This document shows, in pieces, positions 31,875-40,859 of a stretch of DNA of 64,000 bases; within the stretch, counting starts at the first letter, position 1, and every line of letters starts with the position of its first letter. The translations under genes and the position numbers were made by a program. The notes under the pieces are model-generated. The model saw nothing but the letters and a program-made list of their open reading frames with translations. It was not told where the DNA came from and ran no database searches. This stretch comes from RPQJ01 sp046347155 (GTDB lineage: Bacteria; Pseudomonadota; Gammaproteobacteria; Steroidobacterales; Steroidobacteraceae): positions 248,001 through 312,000 of the forward strand of contig JAXMGT010000002.1 of assembly GCA_046347155.1 (NCBI GenBank), given 5' to 3'.

Positions 31875-33710
31875 TCAGTCGAGGAGCGGGATCGGCGCGA
31901 GGCCGTCGATATGGAGCGTGTCGCCCTCGATGCGCACGTGTTCCTCGCTGCGCACGCCGTTGTCGACCAGGTAGGTGATCCTGGCCGTTCCGTCCGTGAG
32001 CTGCCGGTCCCAGCCGGCGGCGGCCTCGACGACCGGCGCATTCAGGTCCCGCCAGCGCGCGAGCGCCGCGCGGCCGTGCCTGCGCTCGAGCCAGCCGGTC
32101 GCGACGCCCGGCGAGGCGATCGTTGCGGTCGCATTGTTGCCGCCGAATCCGCGCGCGTTCAGGAACGAGAGGTCCCACTCCGACGCCTCGCGCCGCACCG
32201 GCGCCCGGGCGATGCCCAGGTGCCGGTGCCGCACGTCCGGGGCGATGCCGTCGATCGTCGGGATGCCCGGCAGGATGCCGTGCTCGAACACGCCGAGCGA
32301 GGACGCGAGCTGGTCGCCGCCGGCCGCGGCCATCGTGTGGCCCACGTAGCACTTGATCGCGGCGACCGGCCAGTCCTCGATGCCGAAGGCCGCGGCCACG
32401 TCGTCCATCATCCGGGACTCCGTCGTGCGGTTCTGCGGCGTTCCGGTCCCGTGCGCCTGCACGAAGCTGCGCCGCCGCAGCGATTCCTCGCCGAAGTCCC
32501 GGCGCGCGCGGGCCACAGCCTTCGCGAACGTGATGCAGTTGCCCACGCCGGGCGACGAAATCGACTTCTTGTAGCCGTCCGCGTGCACGTACACGCCGGC
32601 AACCGCGCCGTGGATCGTCGCGCCGAGCTCGAGCGCGAGCGCGTCGTCCATCAGCACGACGAACTGCGCGCCCTCGGCGATCGTGAAACCGCAGTTGTCC
32701 CCGAATGGCCGGCAGGCGCGGCGCAGGTCCGGGGTCGAGAGGCCCCGGCCGCGGTCGAGCTCGAGCAGCCCCTGGTCCGTGCCGAGCGCGCCCATCGCGG
32801 TCAGGCCCTCGATCACGTCCGCGCAGATCGGCGCCTCGGCGCCGCCCACCAGCGCGACGCGCGCGCGCCCGGACTCGATCTCGAGCGCGCCCTGCCGCAG
32901 GTTGTACAGGAACGTCGCGCAGGCGCCGAGCACGTGCCCGGTCTGGCCCACGTTGCCGAGCAGGTAGGCATTGACGAAGTCCGCGGGCATTTCCGCGAGT
33001 CCCATCGGCACCTGTCGCGAGGTCGGCCGCAGGCCGCGGCCGCGCGAGCCGAGTAGGCCACCGGTGCCTTCCTGGTCGAGCTGCCCGAGTGCGCTGCCGG
33101 CGTACACGCTGACCCGGTCGGGCGTGACGTGGCGCATCAGCGTGGACCACGGGATCCCGAGCGAGCCGAGTGCGTCGTTTGCGGCGTACAGCGAGATCTG
33201 GATTGCGCGCGGGTGTCCCCGCGCCGGGTAGAGCGCCCGCGGGTCGAAGCCGCTGGGCAACTGCCCGGCCGCACTCACCTCGAGCGCGCGCATGACAGGC
33301 AGGAAGAGTTCCGCGCCGGCCGGTATCGTCACGCGCACGCGTTCACCCCCGACCGGCCGTGTGATCCAGCCGTCGGGCAGCGTCCGCGGAAGGTCCCGCT
33401 GCGCCACCTCGAGCGTCACGGGCGACTGGTCCTCGGCGAGCCGGGCCCGGCAGTTCCAGGGGGCCTGGGCGACGTCGAGCAGGTCGGGGTCGATGCCGCG
33501 GACCAGCGTGTGCGAGAGGATGTGGGCGCGGCGGGCCTCGTCGAGTGCGCCCTCGACGCCCATCAGGCGCGCGAGCGCCCGCAGCGTACCGTCGGCGAGG
33601 ACGGGATCGAGCGCATCGAGCACCGTGCGGCGGTAGCCGTGGTGGGCGGAACTCCGTCCCGCGGCATTGATGCCGCCGAAGCCCGTGATCACCGGAATGA
33701 TGCTGCCCAC
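31875..33710 (-). CDS. fabY: FabY-type beta-ketoacyl-ACP synthase
   Basis: A 611-residue condensing enzyme, far longer than FabB/FabF because of an N-terminal extension beginning VITGFGGINAAGRSS. This matches the FabY class found in Pseudomonas. The Cys-His-His triad is complete: cysteine in GACATFLYN, histidine in QAHGTGTPQN and histidine in CYVGHTMAAAGGDQ. FabY starts fatty-acid chains by condensing acetyl-CoA with malonyl-ACP. It stands alone and converges with the SbtA gene, 13 bases apart. It is one of the better hints that the host is a gammaproteobacterium. Confidence 0.9.
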   Translation of the reverse strand: MGSIIPVITGFGGINAAGRSSAHHGYRRTVLDALDPVLADGTLRALARLMGVEGALDEARRAHILSHTLVRGIDPDLLDVAQAPWNCRARLAEDQSPVTLEVAQRDLPRTLPDGWITRPVGGERVRVTIPAGAELFLPVMRALEVSAAGQLPSGFDPRALYPARGHPRAIQISLYAANDALGSLGIPWSTLMRHVTPDRVSVYAGSALGQLDQEGTGGLLGSRGRGLRPTSRQVPMGLAEMPADFVNAYLLGNVGQTGHVLGACATFLYNLRQGALEIESGRARVALVGGAEAPICADVIEGLTAMGALGTDQGLLELDRGRGLSTPDLRRACRPFGDNCGFTIAEGAQFVVLMDDALALELGATIHGAVAGVYVHADGYKKSISSPGVGNCITFAKAVARARRDFGEESLRRRSFVQAHGTGTPQNRTTESRMMDDVAAAFGIEDWPVAAIKCYVGHTMAAAGGDQLASSLGVFEHGILPGIPTIDGIAPDVRHRHLGIARAPVRREASEWDLSFLNARGFGGNNATATIASPGVATGWLERRHGRAALARWRDLNAPVVEAAAGWDRQLTDGTARITYLVDNGVRSEEHVRIEGDTLHIDGLAPIPLLD

Positions 33711-33859
33711 GACGCGTCCCGACAGTTTGGCGAGCCGCCACAGTACCTGAGTGTCGCGACGGACGCCTCGTCCCGTCGAGCCCGCGGGCCGCGCACGGCG
33801 ACCCCGGCTGCCGTTATCATGCCGACCCCGTCACCCGCCCGGCACCCGGCCACCGCCCG

Positions 33860-34435
33860 ATGGAAGCCTTCCTCGTCTCGACCGGCGTGGTCGCCCTCGC
33901 CGAGATCGGCGACAAGACCCAGCTGCTCGCGCTGCTGCTTGCAGCGAAGTTCCGTCGGCCGGTGCCGATCATCCTCGGCATCCTGGTCGCGACGCTGGCG
34001 AACCACGCGCTCGCCGGTGCGGCCGGTGCCTGGATCGCGGCACAGGTCGGCCCGGTCGCGATGCGCTGGATCCTCGGGGTGTCCTTCATCGCGATGGCGG
34101 CGTGGACGCTCGTGCCGGACCGGATCGACGAGGAGGGCGATGCATCGCCGGCACCGCGCTACGGCGTGTTCGGCGCGACGCTCGTGGCCTTTTTCCTGCT
34201 CGAGATGGGCGACAAGACGCAGATCGCGACCGTGGCGCTGGCGGCCCGCTACGGGTCGCTCGCCGCCGTCGTCGCCGGCACGACGCTCGGGATGATGCTC
34301 GCGAACGTGCCGGCCGTGCTGCTCGGCGAGGTCGCGGCGAAGAAGCTGCCGATGCAGGTCGTGCACCGTGTCGCGGCCGCGATTTTCCTCGTGCTCGGCG
34401 TCACGGTGCTGCTGGGGGTCGGTACGCTGGGATAG
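33860..34435 (+). CDS. GDT1/TMEM165-family cation transporter
   Basis: A 191-residue protein of six membrane helices made of two repeats. Each repeat carries the family's EXGDKT motif: LAEIGDKTQLLALLLA near residue 14 and LEMGDKTQIATVALA near residue 117. Members export Mn(II) (bacterial MneA/MntX type) or exchange Ca or Mn for protons. I looked for the manganese-sensing yybP-ykoY riboswitch that often precedes such genes and did not find it. It is followed by a SulP gene on the same strand, 45 bases on. Confidence 0.93.
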   Translation: MEAFLVSTGVVALAEIGDKTQLLALLLAAKFRRPVPIILGILVATLANHALAGAAGAWIAAQVGPVAMRWILGVSFIAMAAWTLVPDRIDEEGDASPAPRYGVFGATLVAFFLLEMGDKTQIATVALAARYGSLAAVVAGTTLGMMLANVPAVLLGEVAAKKLPMQVVHRVAAAIFLVLGVTVLLGVGTLG

Positions 34436-34480
34436 GTTCCGGCCGGGCGCGTACAATCGTGCGAGGCACTGGAGCTTCCG

Positions 34481-36223
34481 ATGAACGCCCTCGAGCGCTG
34501 GGCACCCGGGCTCCCGATCCTGCGACGCTACGAGGCCGGCTGGCTGCCGCGTGACGTCGCGGCCGGGCTCGTGCTCACGACCCTGCTGGTGCCGGCCGGC
34601 ATCGCCTATTCGGTGGCGGCCGGGGTACCGCCGATCCACGGCCTCTACGCAACGGTGGCCGCGCTCGTCGCCTACGCGATCTTCGGTCCGAGCCGGATCA
34701 TGGTGGTCGGCCCGGATTCGTCCCTCGCGGCCGTGATCCTCGCCGTCGTCGCGTCGCTGTCGATGGGCGATCCCGCCCGGGCCCCGGTCGTCGCCGCGGC
34801 GATGGCGATCGTGGCCGGTGGCGTGTGCCTGCTCATCGGCGCGCTGCGGCTCGGCTTCGTCACCGAGCTGCTGTCGAAACCCATCCGCTACGGCTACATG
34901 AACGGCATCGCGTTCGCGGTGCTGGTCGGGCAGCTGCCGAGGCTGCTCGGGTTCGCGGACGGGACCGGGAGCGCGGCCAGCCAGGCGGTCGGTACGGCGC
35001 GGGCCGTGATCGACGGCCGCACGAACTCGGTGGCGCTCGTGGTCGGACTCGGCACGCTTGCGGTCATCGCGCTGCTGCGGCGATGGCCGAGGGTGCCCGG
35101 CCTGCTCGTCGCGATCGTGGCGGCGACGACCGTCGTGCAACTCCTCGGGCTCGAGGCGGGGGGCGCCGTCGCCGTACTCGGCCCGCTGCCCGCCGGCCTG
35201 CCGGCGCCCGCCTGGCCTTCGATGCGCCCCGCCGAACTCGTGCCGTTGCTGGTCGGCGGGACGGTCGTCGCGATCGTCGCGTTCGCCGACACGAGCGTGC
35301 TGTCGCGCCTGTACGCGGCGAAGCGCGGCACGCCGGTCGACGCGAACGCGGAGGTGCGTGGCCTCGGCGCGGCGAACCTCGTGTCCGGCCTTTTCCAGGG
35401 CATCCCGGTCTCGAGCAGCGCGACGCGGACACCGGTGGCCGAAGCCTCGGGCGCGCGAACGCAGGTCGCGGGCGTCGTCGCCGCACTGACGGTCGCGGTC
35501 CTGCTCGTCGGGGCACCGCGGCTGCTCGAGCACCTTCCGGTCAGCGCACTCGCGGCCGTCGTCATCGCCGCGGCGGCCGGCCTGTTCGAGGTCCGCGACC
35601 TCCGCAGGATCCACCGGCAGCAGCCCTGGGAGTTCTGGCTGTCCATCGGGTGCTTCGCCGGCGTGGTGCTGTTCGGCGTGATCGAGGGGATCGGGTTCGC
35701 GGTCGTGCTCGCCGTCCTCGAGTTCCTGTGGGACGGCTGGCGGCCGCATTACGCGGTGCTCGGGCGCGTGGACGGCGTGCGCGGTTACCACGACGTCACG
35801 CGTTACCCTGCGGCGCGGCGGGTCCCCGGGCTCGTGATCTTCCGCTGGGATGCGCCGCTCTTCTTCGCGAACGCGGAATTGTTCCGGCAGCGGCTTATGG
35901 AGGCGGTCGCCGCGTCGCCGACGCCGGTGCGCCGAGTGATCGTCTCGGCCGAGCCGGTCACGAGCATCGACGTGACCTCAGCCGACATGCTCGGCGAACT
36001 CGAGCACACGTACGCGGCGGGCGGGATCGAACTCGTGTTCGCCGAGATGAAGGACCCGGTCAAGGACAAGTTCCGGCGCTTCGAGCTCTACGACCGGTTC
36101 GGCGACGGCAACTTCCACCCGACGCTCGGCGCTGCGGTGGACGCCTACCTGGCCGATCACCGGGTCGGCTGGACGCCCGGGCCTGCGTCGGCGAGTGACG
36201 CCATGTCGATCACGAAGCGGTAG
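34481..36223 (+). CDS. SulP-family anion transporter with STAS domain
   Basis: A 580-residue protein. About twelve membrane helices cover residues 25-420, with the SulP block LVPAGIAYSVAAGVPPIHGLYA and SVSSSATRTPVAEASGARTQ-like helix region near 310. A C-terminal STAS domain (about 440-555) includes VTSIDVTSADMLGEL. SulP proteins carry sulfate, bicarbonate, chloride or dicarboxylates; the substrate is not clear here. The last 67 bases overlap the end of the alcohol dehydrogenase gene on the opposite strand, an unusually deep convergent overlap. Confidence 0.9.
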   Translation: MNALERWAPGLPILRRYEAGWLPRDVAAGLVLTTLLVPAGIAYSVAAGVPPIHGLYATVAALVAYAIFGPSRIMVVGPDSSLAAVILAVVASLSMGDPARAPVVAAAMAIVAGGVCLLIGALRLGFVTELLSKPIRYGYMNGIAFAVLVGQLPRLLGFADGTGSAASQAVGTARAVIDGRTNSVALVVGLGTLAVIALLRRWPRVPGLLVAIVAATTVVQLLGLEAGGAVAVLGPLPAGLPAPAWPSMRPAELVPLLVGGTVVAIVAFADTSVLSRLYAAKRGTPVDANAEVRGLGAANLVSGLFQGIPVSSSATRTPVAEASGARTQVAGVVAALTVAVLLVGAPRLLEHLPVSALAAVVIAAAAGLFEVRDLRRIHRQQPWEFWLSIGCFAGVVLFGVIEGIGFAVVLAVLEFLWDGWRPHYAVLGRVDGVRGYHDVTRYPAARRVPGLVIFRWDAPLFFANAELFRQRLMEAVAASPTPVRRVIVSAEPVTSIDVTSADMLGELEHTYAAGGIELVFAEMKDPVKDKFRRFELYDRFGDGNFHPTLGAAVDAYLADHRVGWTPGPASASDAMSITKR

Positions 36224-37230
36224 CGCACGTCGGCGCGTTCCATCCGCTCGAACGCCGCGTTGATCCCGTCCATCGTGATCATCTCGCAGTCCGGCAGCAC
36301 GCCGGCGCGCGCGCAGAAGTCGAGCATTTCCTGCGTCTCGGCGATCCCGCCGATCGGGGAGCCGGCGATGCGCCGGCGGCCCAGCAGCAGCGGCATGCTG
36401 AGCGTCTCCGGGATCGGCCCGATCAGCCCGACGATCACGAGCGTGCCGTCCACGTCGAGCAGCGGCAGGTACGGCGTGACGTCGTGGCGCACGGGGACCG
36501 TGTCGATGACCAGGTCGAAGCGCGATCCGGCCGCGGCCATCGCCTTGCGGTCGGTCGTGAGCAGGAAGCCGTCGGCGCCGAGCCGGGCCGCGTCGTCGGC
36601 CTTGTCGGCCGTGCGGCTCATCACGGTGACCGACGCGCCGAGCGCGGCGCCGAGCTTGACCGCCATGTGGCCGAGCCCGCCGAGCCCGAGCACGCCGATG
36701 CGGCTCCCGGGACCGGCGTTCCAGGTGCGGAGGGGCGAATACGTCGTGATGCCGGCGCAAAGCAGCGGTGCCGCGCGCGCGAGGTCGAGGCCCGCCGGCA
36801 CCCGCAGCACGAATTCCTCGCGCACGACCAGGTGCTTCGAATAGCCGCCGTAGGTGCGCTCGCCGGTGACCCGGTCGCGGCCGTTGTAGGTCTGCGTGTT
36901 CCCCTTGCGGCAGAGCTGCTCCTCGCCCCTGCGGCACTGGTCGCACTCGAGGCAGCTGTCCACCATGCAGCCGACCGCGACCGCGTCGCCGACCGCGTGG
37001 CGCGTCACTGCGCTGCCGACGGCGGTCACGCGTCCGACGATCTCGTGGCCCGGCACCAGCGGGTACTGGCTCAGGCCCCAGTCGTTGCGGGCCTGGTGCA
37101 GGTCCGTGTGGCAGATCCCGCAGTACAGGATCTCCATCGCGACGTCGTTCGGCCGCAGTTCGCGGCGTTCGAACGACCAGGGCGCGAGCGGGGACTGCGC
37201 CGACTGCGCTGCGTATCCGGTCGTGCGCAC
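36157..37230 (-). CDS. Zinc-dependent NAD(P)-dependent alcohol dehydrogenase (AdhC/YahK type)
   Basis: A 357-residue medium-chain dehydrogenase. Catalytic zinc ligands are Cys37 and His62 (GHE), with a further cysteine in LLCAGITTYSPL. The structural zinc cysteines are Cys93, Cys96, Cys99 and Cys107. The Rossmann motif is GLGGLGHMAVKLG. This is the cinnamyl-alcohol-dehydrogenase-like group, which reduces a broad range of aldehydes using NADPH. Start is GTG, one base after the GST stop, so the two genes form an operon that may deal with toxic aldehydes and electrophiles. Its 3' end overlaps the SulP gene. Confidence 0.92.
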   Translation of the reverse strand: MRTTGYAAQSAQSPLAPWSFERRELRPNDVAMEILYCGICHTDLHQARNDWGLSQYPLVPGHEIVGRVTAVGSAVTRHAVGDAVAVGCMVDSCLECDQCRRGEEQLCRKGNTQTYNGRDRVTGERTYGGYSKHLVVREEFVLRVPAGLDLARAAPLLCAGITTYSPLRTWNAGPGSRIGVLGLGGLGHMAVKLGAALGASVTVMSRTADKADDAARLGADGFLLTTDRKAMAAAGSRFDLVIDTVPVRHDVTPYLPLLDVDGTLVIVGLIGPIPETLSMPLLLGRRRIAGSPIGGIAETQEMLDFCARAGVLPDCEMITMDGINAAFERMERADVRYRFVIDMASLADAGPGVQPTR

Positions 37231-37231
37231 G

Positions 37232-37840
37232 TCAGCCCCTCGAGTACCAGTCGCGCACCCGCGGGTGGTCGCGAACCGCGTCGTGGATGCCCACGAGCTT
37301 CGGGTAACCCGCGAAGATCGTCGCCGGGATGTGGTCCACGTTGCCGCTCGAGAGCCAGCGCACCGCCATGTGGATCTTGAAGTCCACGACGCTGATCGTC
37401 GCGCCGCCGAAATAGGGCCCGGTCGTGATGTTGCGCTCGGCCGCGGCGCCCCAGCCGGGCAGGAAGTTCGCCACCAGCAGTTCCCGGGCGGCCTTCTTCT
37501 CGGCCTCGCCCATCCGGATCGTCGGCCCCACGGCGGCCCGCAGGTCCTCGACGTGCTGCATCATCGCCTCGTGGCGTGCGGCCTCGAAGTCGTCCCTCGG
37601 GTGCAGCCCGTGGCGCCGGCCGATCAGCACCAGGATCGCGTTCGAGTGCGCGAAAGGCGGGTGGCCAGGCACCTCGAAAACCGGCAACTGCCCGTAGGGC
37701 GTCCGTGCCTTCATGGCCGGCCATTCGGCCATCGGGATCCGGACGTCCTCGAAGTCGACGCCCGCGACGTGCAGCGCGAGCCGGCATTCCTCGCCCCGGC
37801 TGACCGGTGCGTCGAAGTAGATCAGTTTCGGTTTGCTCAT
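37232..37840 (-). CDS. Glutathione S-transferase
   Basis: A 202-residue GST. The thioredoxin-like N-domain begins KLIYFDAPVSRGEECRLAL and contains YGQLPVFEV and the glutathione-binding AHSNAILVLI. The helical C-domain has ISVVDFKIHMAV. The overall look is of the sigma-like class with a tyrosine near residue 8. It conjugates or isomerises electrophiles with glutathione in the cytoplasm. It is followed directly by the alcohol dehydrogenase gene and preceded by a GC-rich gap of about 125 bases facing the DUF1330 gene. Confidence 0.88.
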   Translation of the reverse strand: MSKPKLIYFDAPVSRGEECRLALHVAGVDFEDVRIPMAEWPAMKARTPYGQLPVFEVPGHPPFAHSNAILVLIGRRHGLHPRDDFEAARHEAMMQHVEDLRAAVGPTIRMGEAEKKAARELLVANFLPGWGAAAERNITTGPYFGGATISVVDFKIHMAVRWLSSGNVDHIPATIFAGYPKLVGIHDAVRDHPRVRDWYSRG

Positions 37841-37966
37841 GGCGCGAGGATATCACCGTCTCGCCGGACCGCGATGGACCCCTGCGCGACGGCCGCAGCG
37901 CACCGTGCGGCCCGCCGCCCGCCCGTGGCATAGTCCGCCGGACGCCGCGACCGGGGGGGAAGCACG

Positions 37967-38260
37967 ATGGCGTACTACGTGATCTTCGACGTCACGATCC
38001 ACGACCTGCCGACGTACCAGCGCTACATGGCACAGGTGAAGCCAATGATCGAGGCCGCGGGCGGCCGCTACCGGGTCCGCGGCGGGGAACACACGGTGCT
38101 CGAGGGACGGTGGTTCCCGACGCGCCTCGTGCTGTTCGAATTCCCGTCGAAGGCGGCGTTCCAGGCGTTCTACGACAGCGCCGAGTACCGCGCGCTGAAG
38201 CCGCTCCGCGACGCCTCGAGCACCGGCGACATGGTCGGTGTCGAGGGCGTGCCCCTGTGA
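37967..38260 (+). CDS. DUF1330 protein
   Basis: A 97-residue protein of the small ferredoxin-like alpha/beta-barrel type. It shows the usual pattern: FDVTIHDLPTYQRYM at the start, GGRYRVRGGEHTVLEG in the middle and FPSKAAFQAFYDSAEYRALKPLR near the end. The family resembles antibiotic-biosynthesis monooxygenases but has no proven function. It lies alone between GST (divergent) and a secreted protein (convergent, seven bases apart). Confidence 0.88.
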   Translation: MAYYVIFDVTIHDLPTYQRYMAQVKPMIEAAGGRYRVRGGEHTVLEGRWFPTRLVLFEFPSKAAFQAFYDSAEYRALKPLRDASSTGDMVGVEGVPL

Positions 38261-38267
38261 GCGCCGG

Positions 38268-38861
38268 TCAGTCCTTCTGGCCCTGCGCGACCTGGTCGGA
38301 GCGCTTGCGCTGCTGGTTCGTGCAGCCGTCAGTGTAGTTCTCGGGCTTCGCGTGCTTGTTGTAGCGCGCCACGCAGAACGGCTGCGACCACACGACCTCG
38401 AAGCGGCCGTTGTCGAGCCGGTTGATCCCGTAGTCGCCGTGCAGCCCGTCGTCGTAGCCGCGCTGGTATTCGTTCCCGCTGCCGTCGTAGCCGTTGCCGT
38501 ATCCGCCGCCGGAATATCCGGCGCCGCGATCGAAAGTCACGACCAGTCGCTTGTCGTTGTCCCAGCGGAACGTGACTTCGTTCCCGCCCGAGTCGCTGCG
38601 GGACACCTTGTTGCCGTTCTGGTCCTTGTACTGGTTGCCGTGGCCGACCGGCCGCAGCTCCACGACGTCGCCGTTCTTAAGGTCGATCGTCACGTAGCCC
38701 TGTCGCTGGCCGAACGTGCAAGGGCCGGACTTGCCCTTCACCTTGTCGCCGTCCTTCTTCATCACGCAGTGGGATTCGCGGGAGTCCGCGTGGGCGGCGC
38801 CCGCCAGGGCGAGGAGCGCGGCGGTCAGGGCGGACACGACGACGGCGTGCGACGACTGCAT
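38268..38861 (-). CDS. Secreted protein of unknown function with a Gly/Tyr/Asn-rich linker
   Basis: A 197-residue protein with a signal peptide ending GAAHADSRE. The first half is a beta-rich domain with two cysteines (HCVMKK and GPCTFGQRQGYV) and many charged and polar residues. A flexible glycine-tyrosine-asparagine-rich stretch (GAGYSGGGYGNGYDG) follows. The C-terminal part has two more cysteines, in QPFCVARYN and TDGCTNQQ. The four cysteines could form two disulfides in the periplasm. I do not recognise a named family. Confidence 0.7.
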   Translation of the reverse strand: MQSSHAVVVSALTAALLALAGAAHADSRESHCVMKKDGDKVKGKSGPCTFGQRQGYVTIDLKNGDVVELRPVGHGNQYKDQNGNKVSRSDSGGNEVTFRWDNDKRLVVTFDRGAGYSGGGYGNGYDGSGNEYQRGYDDGLHGDYGINRLDNGRFEVVWSQPFCVARYNKHAKPENYTDGCTNQQRKRSDQVAQGQKD

Positions 38862-38990
38862 GGGGCCTCCGGGACGGTTTCCCGCGGGACGCCTCGCATC
38901 CCGTCGCGGCCGAGCATATCCGAAACGGGACGACGAGGCCTCCGGCCACCAGCGTGGAACGACGCCGGCGGACGGGCCGCGTGTCCTTCC

Positions 38991-39191
38991 TCAGCCCGGG
39001 CTCGGCAGCTCCCGGCCCGGCCTCGCCGGACGCGGCTGCACCCAGCCGATCCGCGCCATGCGCGGCCGGTGGATGCGGGTCAGCCAGACGTCGTACGGGT
39101 CCCAGGCGACCGGGGACTCGGCGGGCCGGTGGTCCGCCGGTTCGAGGTCCATCGCCTGGGCGATGTCGTGCAACGTGTCCATCCACTTCAT
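38991..39191 (-). CDS. Small hypothetical protein
   Basis: A 66-residue frame starting MKWMDTLHDIA, with a tryptophan- and arginine-rich middle (WDPYDVWLTRIHRPR) and a proline/arginine-rich end. There is no signal peptide or membrane helix. The regular composition and aromatic motif look more like a real protein than the surrounding random frames, but the evidence is modest. A less AT-poor patch just upstream could be its promoter. Confidence 0.45.
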   Translation of the reverse strand: MKWMDTLHDIAQAMDLEPADHRPAESPVAWDPYDVWLTRIHRPRMARIGWVQPRPARPGRELPSPG

Positions 39192-39335
39192 GGTTCGTCG
39201 CCTCCGCTGCGCGGCCCCGATCGGGGCCACGCAGCGAAATTACACGAGGACCCATGTCGCCACGGTGACATCACGGTGACGAAACGATGACGATTCGGCA
39301 TGAACTCATGCCGCGTCGGGCGGGCGGCGCGGTGA

Positions 39336-40421
39336 TCAGGGCACCATCGCGAGGAACACGAACACCGCCAGCATCGCGAGGTGCACCGCGCCCTGCAGCA
39401 CCGTGGCGCTGCCCGCCGCGACCGTCATCGAGGTGAGCAGCAGCGTCAGCGCGAGCAGCACCATCTCCTTGGCCGGCAGCCCGAGCACGAGCGTCAGGTC
39501 CATCGCGACGGCGGCCACGACGACCGCCGGGATCGTGAGGCCGATCGTCGCGAGTGCCGACCCGAGCGCCAGGTTCATGCTGGTCTGCAGCCGGCCGCGC
39601 CGGGCGGCGCGCAGCGCCGACAGCGTCTCGGGCAGCAGCACCATCGCCGCGATCACGATGCCGACGACCGCGTGCGGCAGGCCGGCCGAGCGGACCACGC
39701 CCTCGACGGCCGGCGACAGCACCTTTGCGAGCCCGACGACGGCCACGAGCGACAGCGTGAGCAGCACGACGCTGCCAGACGTCGCGAGCGTGCCCGGCGG
39801 CGCGGCGTGGGCGTCTTCGCCGCCGTCCTCGGGCAGGAAGTAGTCGCGGTGCCGGACTGTCTGCACGAACACGAACATCCCGTACAGGAAGAGCGACGCG
39901 CCACCGGCGAAGAAGAGCTGCGGCACCGAATACGTGGGGCCGGCGCTCGACAGCGTGAACTGCGGGATCACGAGCGTCAGTGTCGCGAGCGTCGCGAGCA
40001 CGGCGACCGCGGGCACCGTGCCTTCGCTGCGGAACCGGACGATCCGGTGGCGCATGCTGCCGGCGAAGAGACAGACGCCGAGCACGCCGTTGCAGACCAG
40101 CATCACGGTCGCGAACACGGTGTCCCGGGCCAGGGCCGCCGAGGACTCCCCGCCCGTGAGCATCAGCGAGACGATCAGCGAACCCTCGATCACGGTCACC
40201 GCGAGCGCCAGCACGAGCGTGCCGAACGGCTCCCCGACCTTGAGCGCGATCACCTCGGCGTGGTGGACCGCGGCGAAGACGGCGCCAAACTGCAGGACCA
40301 CGGCGACCGAGAGCGCGAGCAGGGTGTCGGCCTCGATGAGGCCAGCGACCTTGGCCGCGAGCAGCACGCAGGCCGCCACCGGCGGCAGCCAGTCGGTGGT
40401 CCTGAGGGTCGGGCGGTGCAC
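39336..40421 (-). CDS. chaA: Calcium/sodium:proton antiporter, ChaA family
   Basis: A 361-residue membrane protein, close to the E. coli ChaA length of 366. The two cation-exchanger repeats are visible: GEPFGTLVLALAVTVIEGSLIVSLML near residue 62 and VIAAMVLLPETLSALRAARRGRLQTSMNLALGSALA near 260, each with the acidic residue used in cation binding. A polar loop at about 195-210 separates the halves. ChaA exchanges Ca(II), Na+ or K+ for protons at alkaline pH. The gene stands alone. Confidence 0.9.
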   Translation of the reverse strand: MHRPTLRTTDWLPPVAACVLLAAKVAGLIEADTLLALSVAVVLQFGAVFAAVHHAEVIALKVGEPFGTLVLALAVTVIEGSLIVSLMLTGGESSAALARDTVFATVMLVCNGVLGVCLFAGSMRHRIVRFRSEGTVPAVAVLATLATLTLVIPQFTLSSAGPTYSVPQLFFAGGASLFLYGMFVFVQTVRHRDYFLPEDGGEDAHAAPPGTLATSGSVVLLTLSLVAVVGLAKVLSPAVEGVVRSAGLPHAVVGIVIAAMVLLPETLSALRAARRGRLQTSMNLALGSALATIGLTIPAVVVAAVAMDLTLVLGLPAKEMVLLALTLLLTSMTVAAGSATVLQGAVHLAMLAVFVFLAMVP

Positions 40422-40505
40422 GTCGGCGGCTCCGTCGGTCGGCGGGCCCTTGATCGTACCCGGAATCCGCGCCCGGACGGGGGGCTCCCCGGTCGCGCCG
40501 GGTCG

Positions 40506-40859
40506 TCAGCTCCGCGAGCTGCGGTCGCGCGCCTCGCGCCGGGCGCGGGCCTCGACCTGGAGGCCGATCGAGATCTGCAGCAGCACGTCGAACAGCCGGC
40601 GCACGTCCGACCAGCGGTAGGGGCCCTGGTAGAGGCTCTGCAGGCGAGAGAGCAGCTGGCGCTCGCGCGCCTCGTTGCGCACCGGCCAGCCCGCGCCGTC
40701 CTTCACGGCGAGGATCTCGCTGACGACCCGCCCGCGCCGCTCGACGAGCCGGAGCAGCGCGAGGTCGATGCGGTCCACTTCGGCGCGCAGCCGGTCGAGC
40801 TTCGCCGCGTGCGCGGCGTCGGGCTCGCGGGACGGGGCGTCGCCTACACCGCCTTCCAA
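40506..40859 (-). CDS. Chorismate mutase domain protein (AroQ type)
   Basis: A protein of about 117 residues, mostly the three-helix AroQ fold: LRAEVDRIDLALLRLVERRGRVVSEI followed by VRNEARERQLLSRL and VRRLFDVLLQISIGLQ. The active-site pattern of arginines and lysine (R in the first helix, VK.. and R.ARE) is compatible with chorismate mutase. The start is uncertain; I use a TTG with an AAGAAGG site, which overlaps the end of the methyltransferase gene by 16 bases. The frame has no ATG. If active it converts chorismate to prephenate, but a regulatory or other role is possible. Confidence 0.7.
   Translation of the reverse strand: MEGGVGDAPSREPDAAHAAKLDRLRAEVDRIDLALLRLVERRGRVVSEILAVKDGAGWPVRNEARERQLLSRLQSLYQGPYRWSDVRRLFDVLLQISIGLQVEARARREARDRSSRS

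Noticed and set aside
33711..33859. yybP-ykoY manganese riboswitch before the GDT1 gene
   Set aside because: Such genes often have it, but the conserved core is not present in this 149-base gap.
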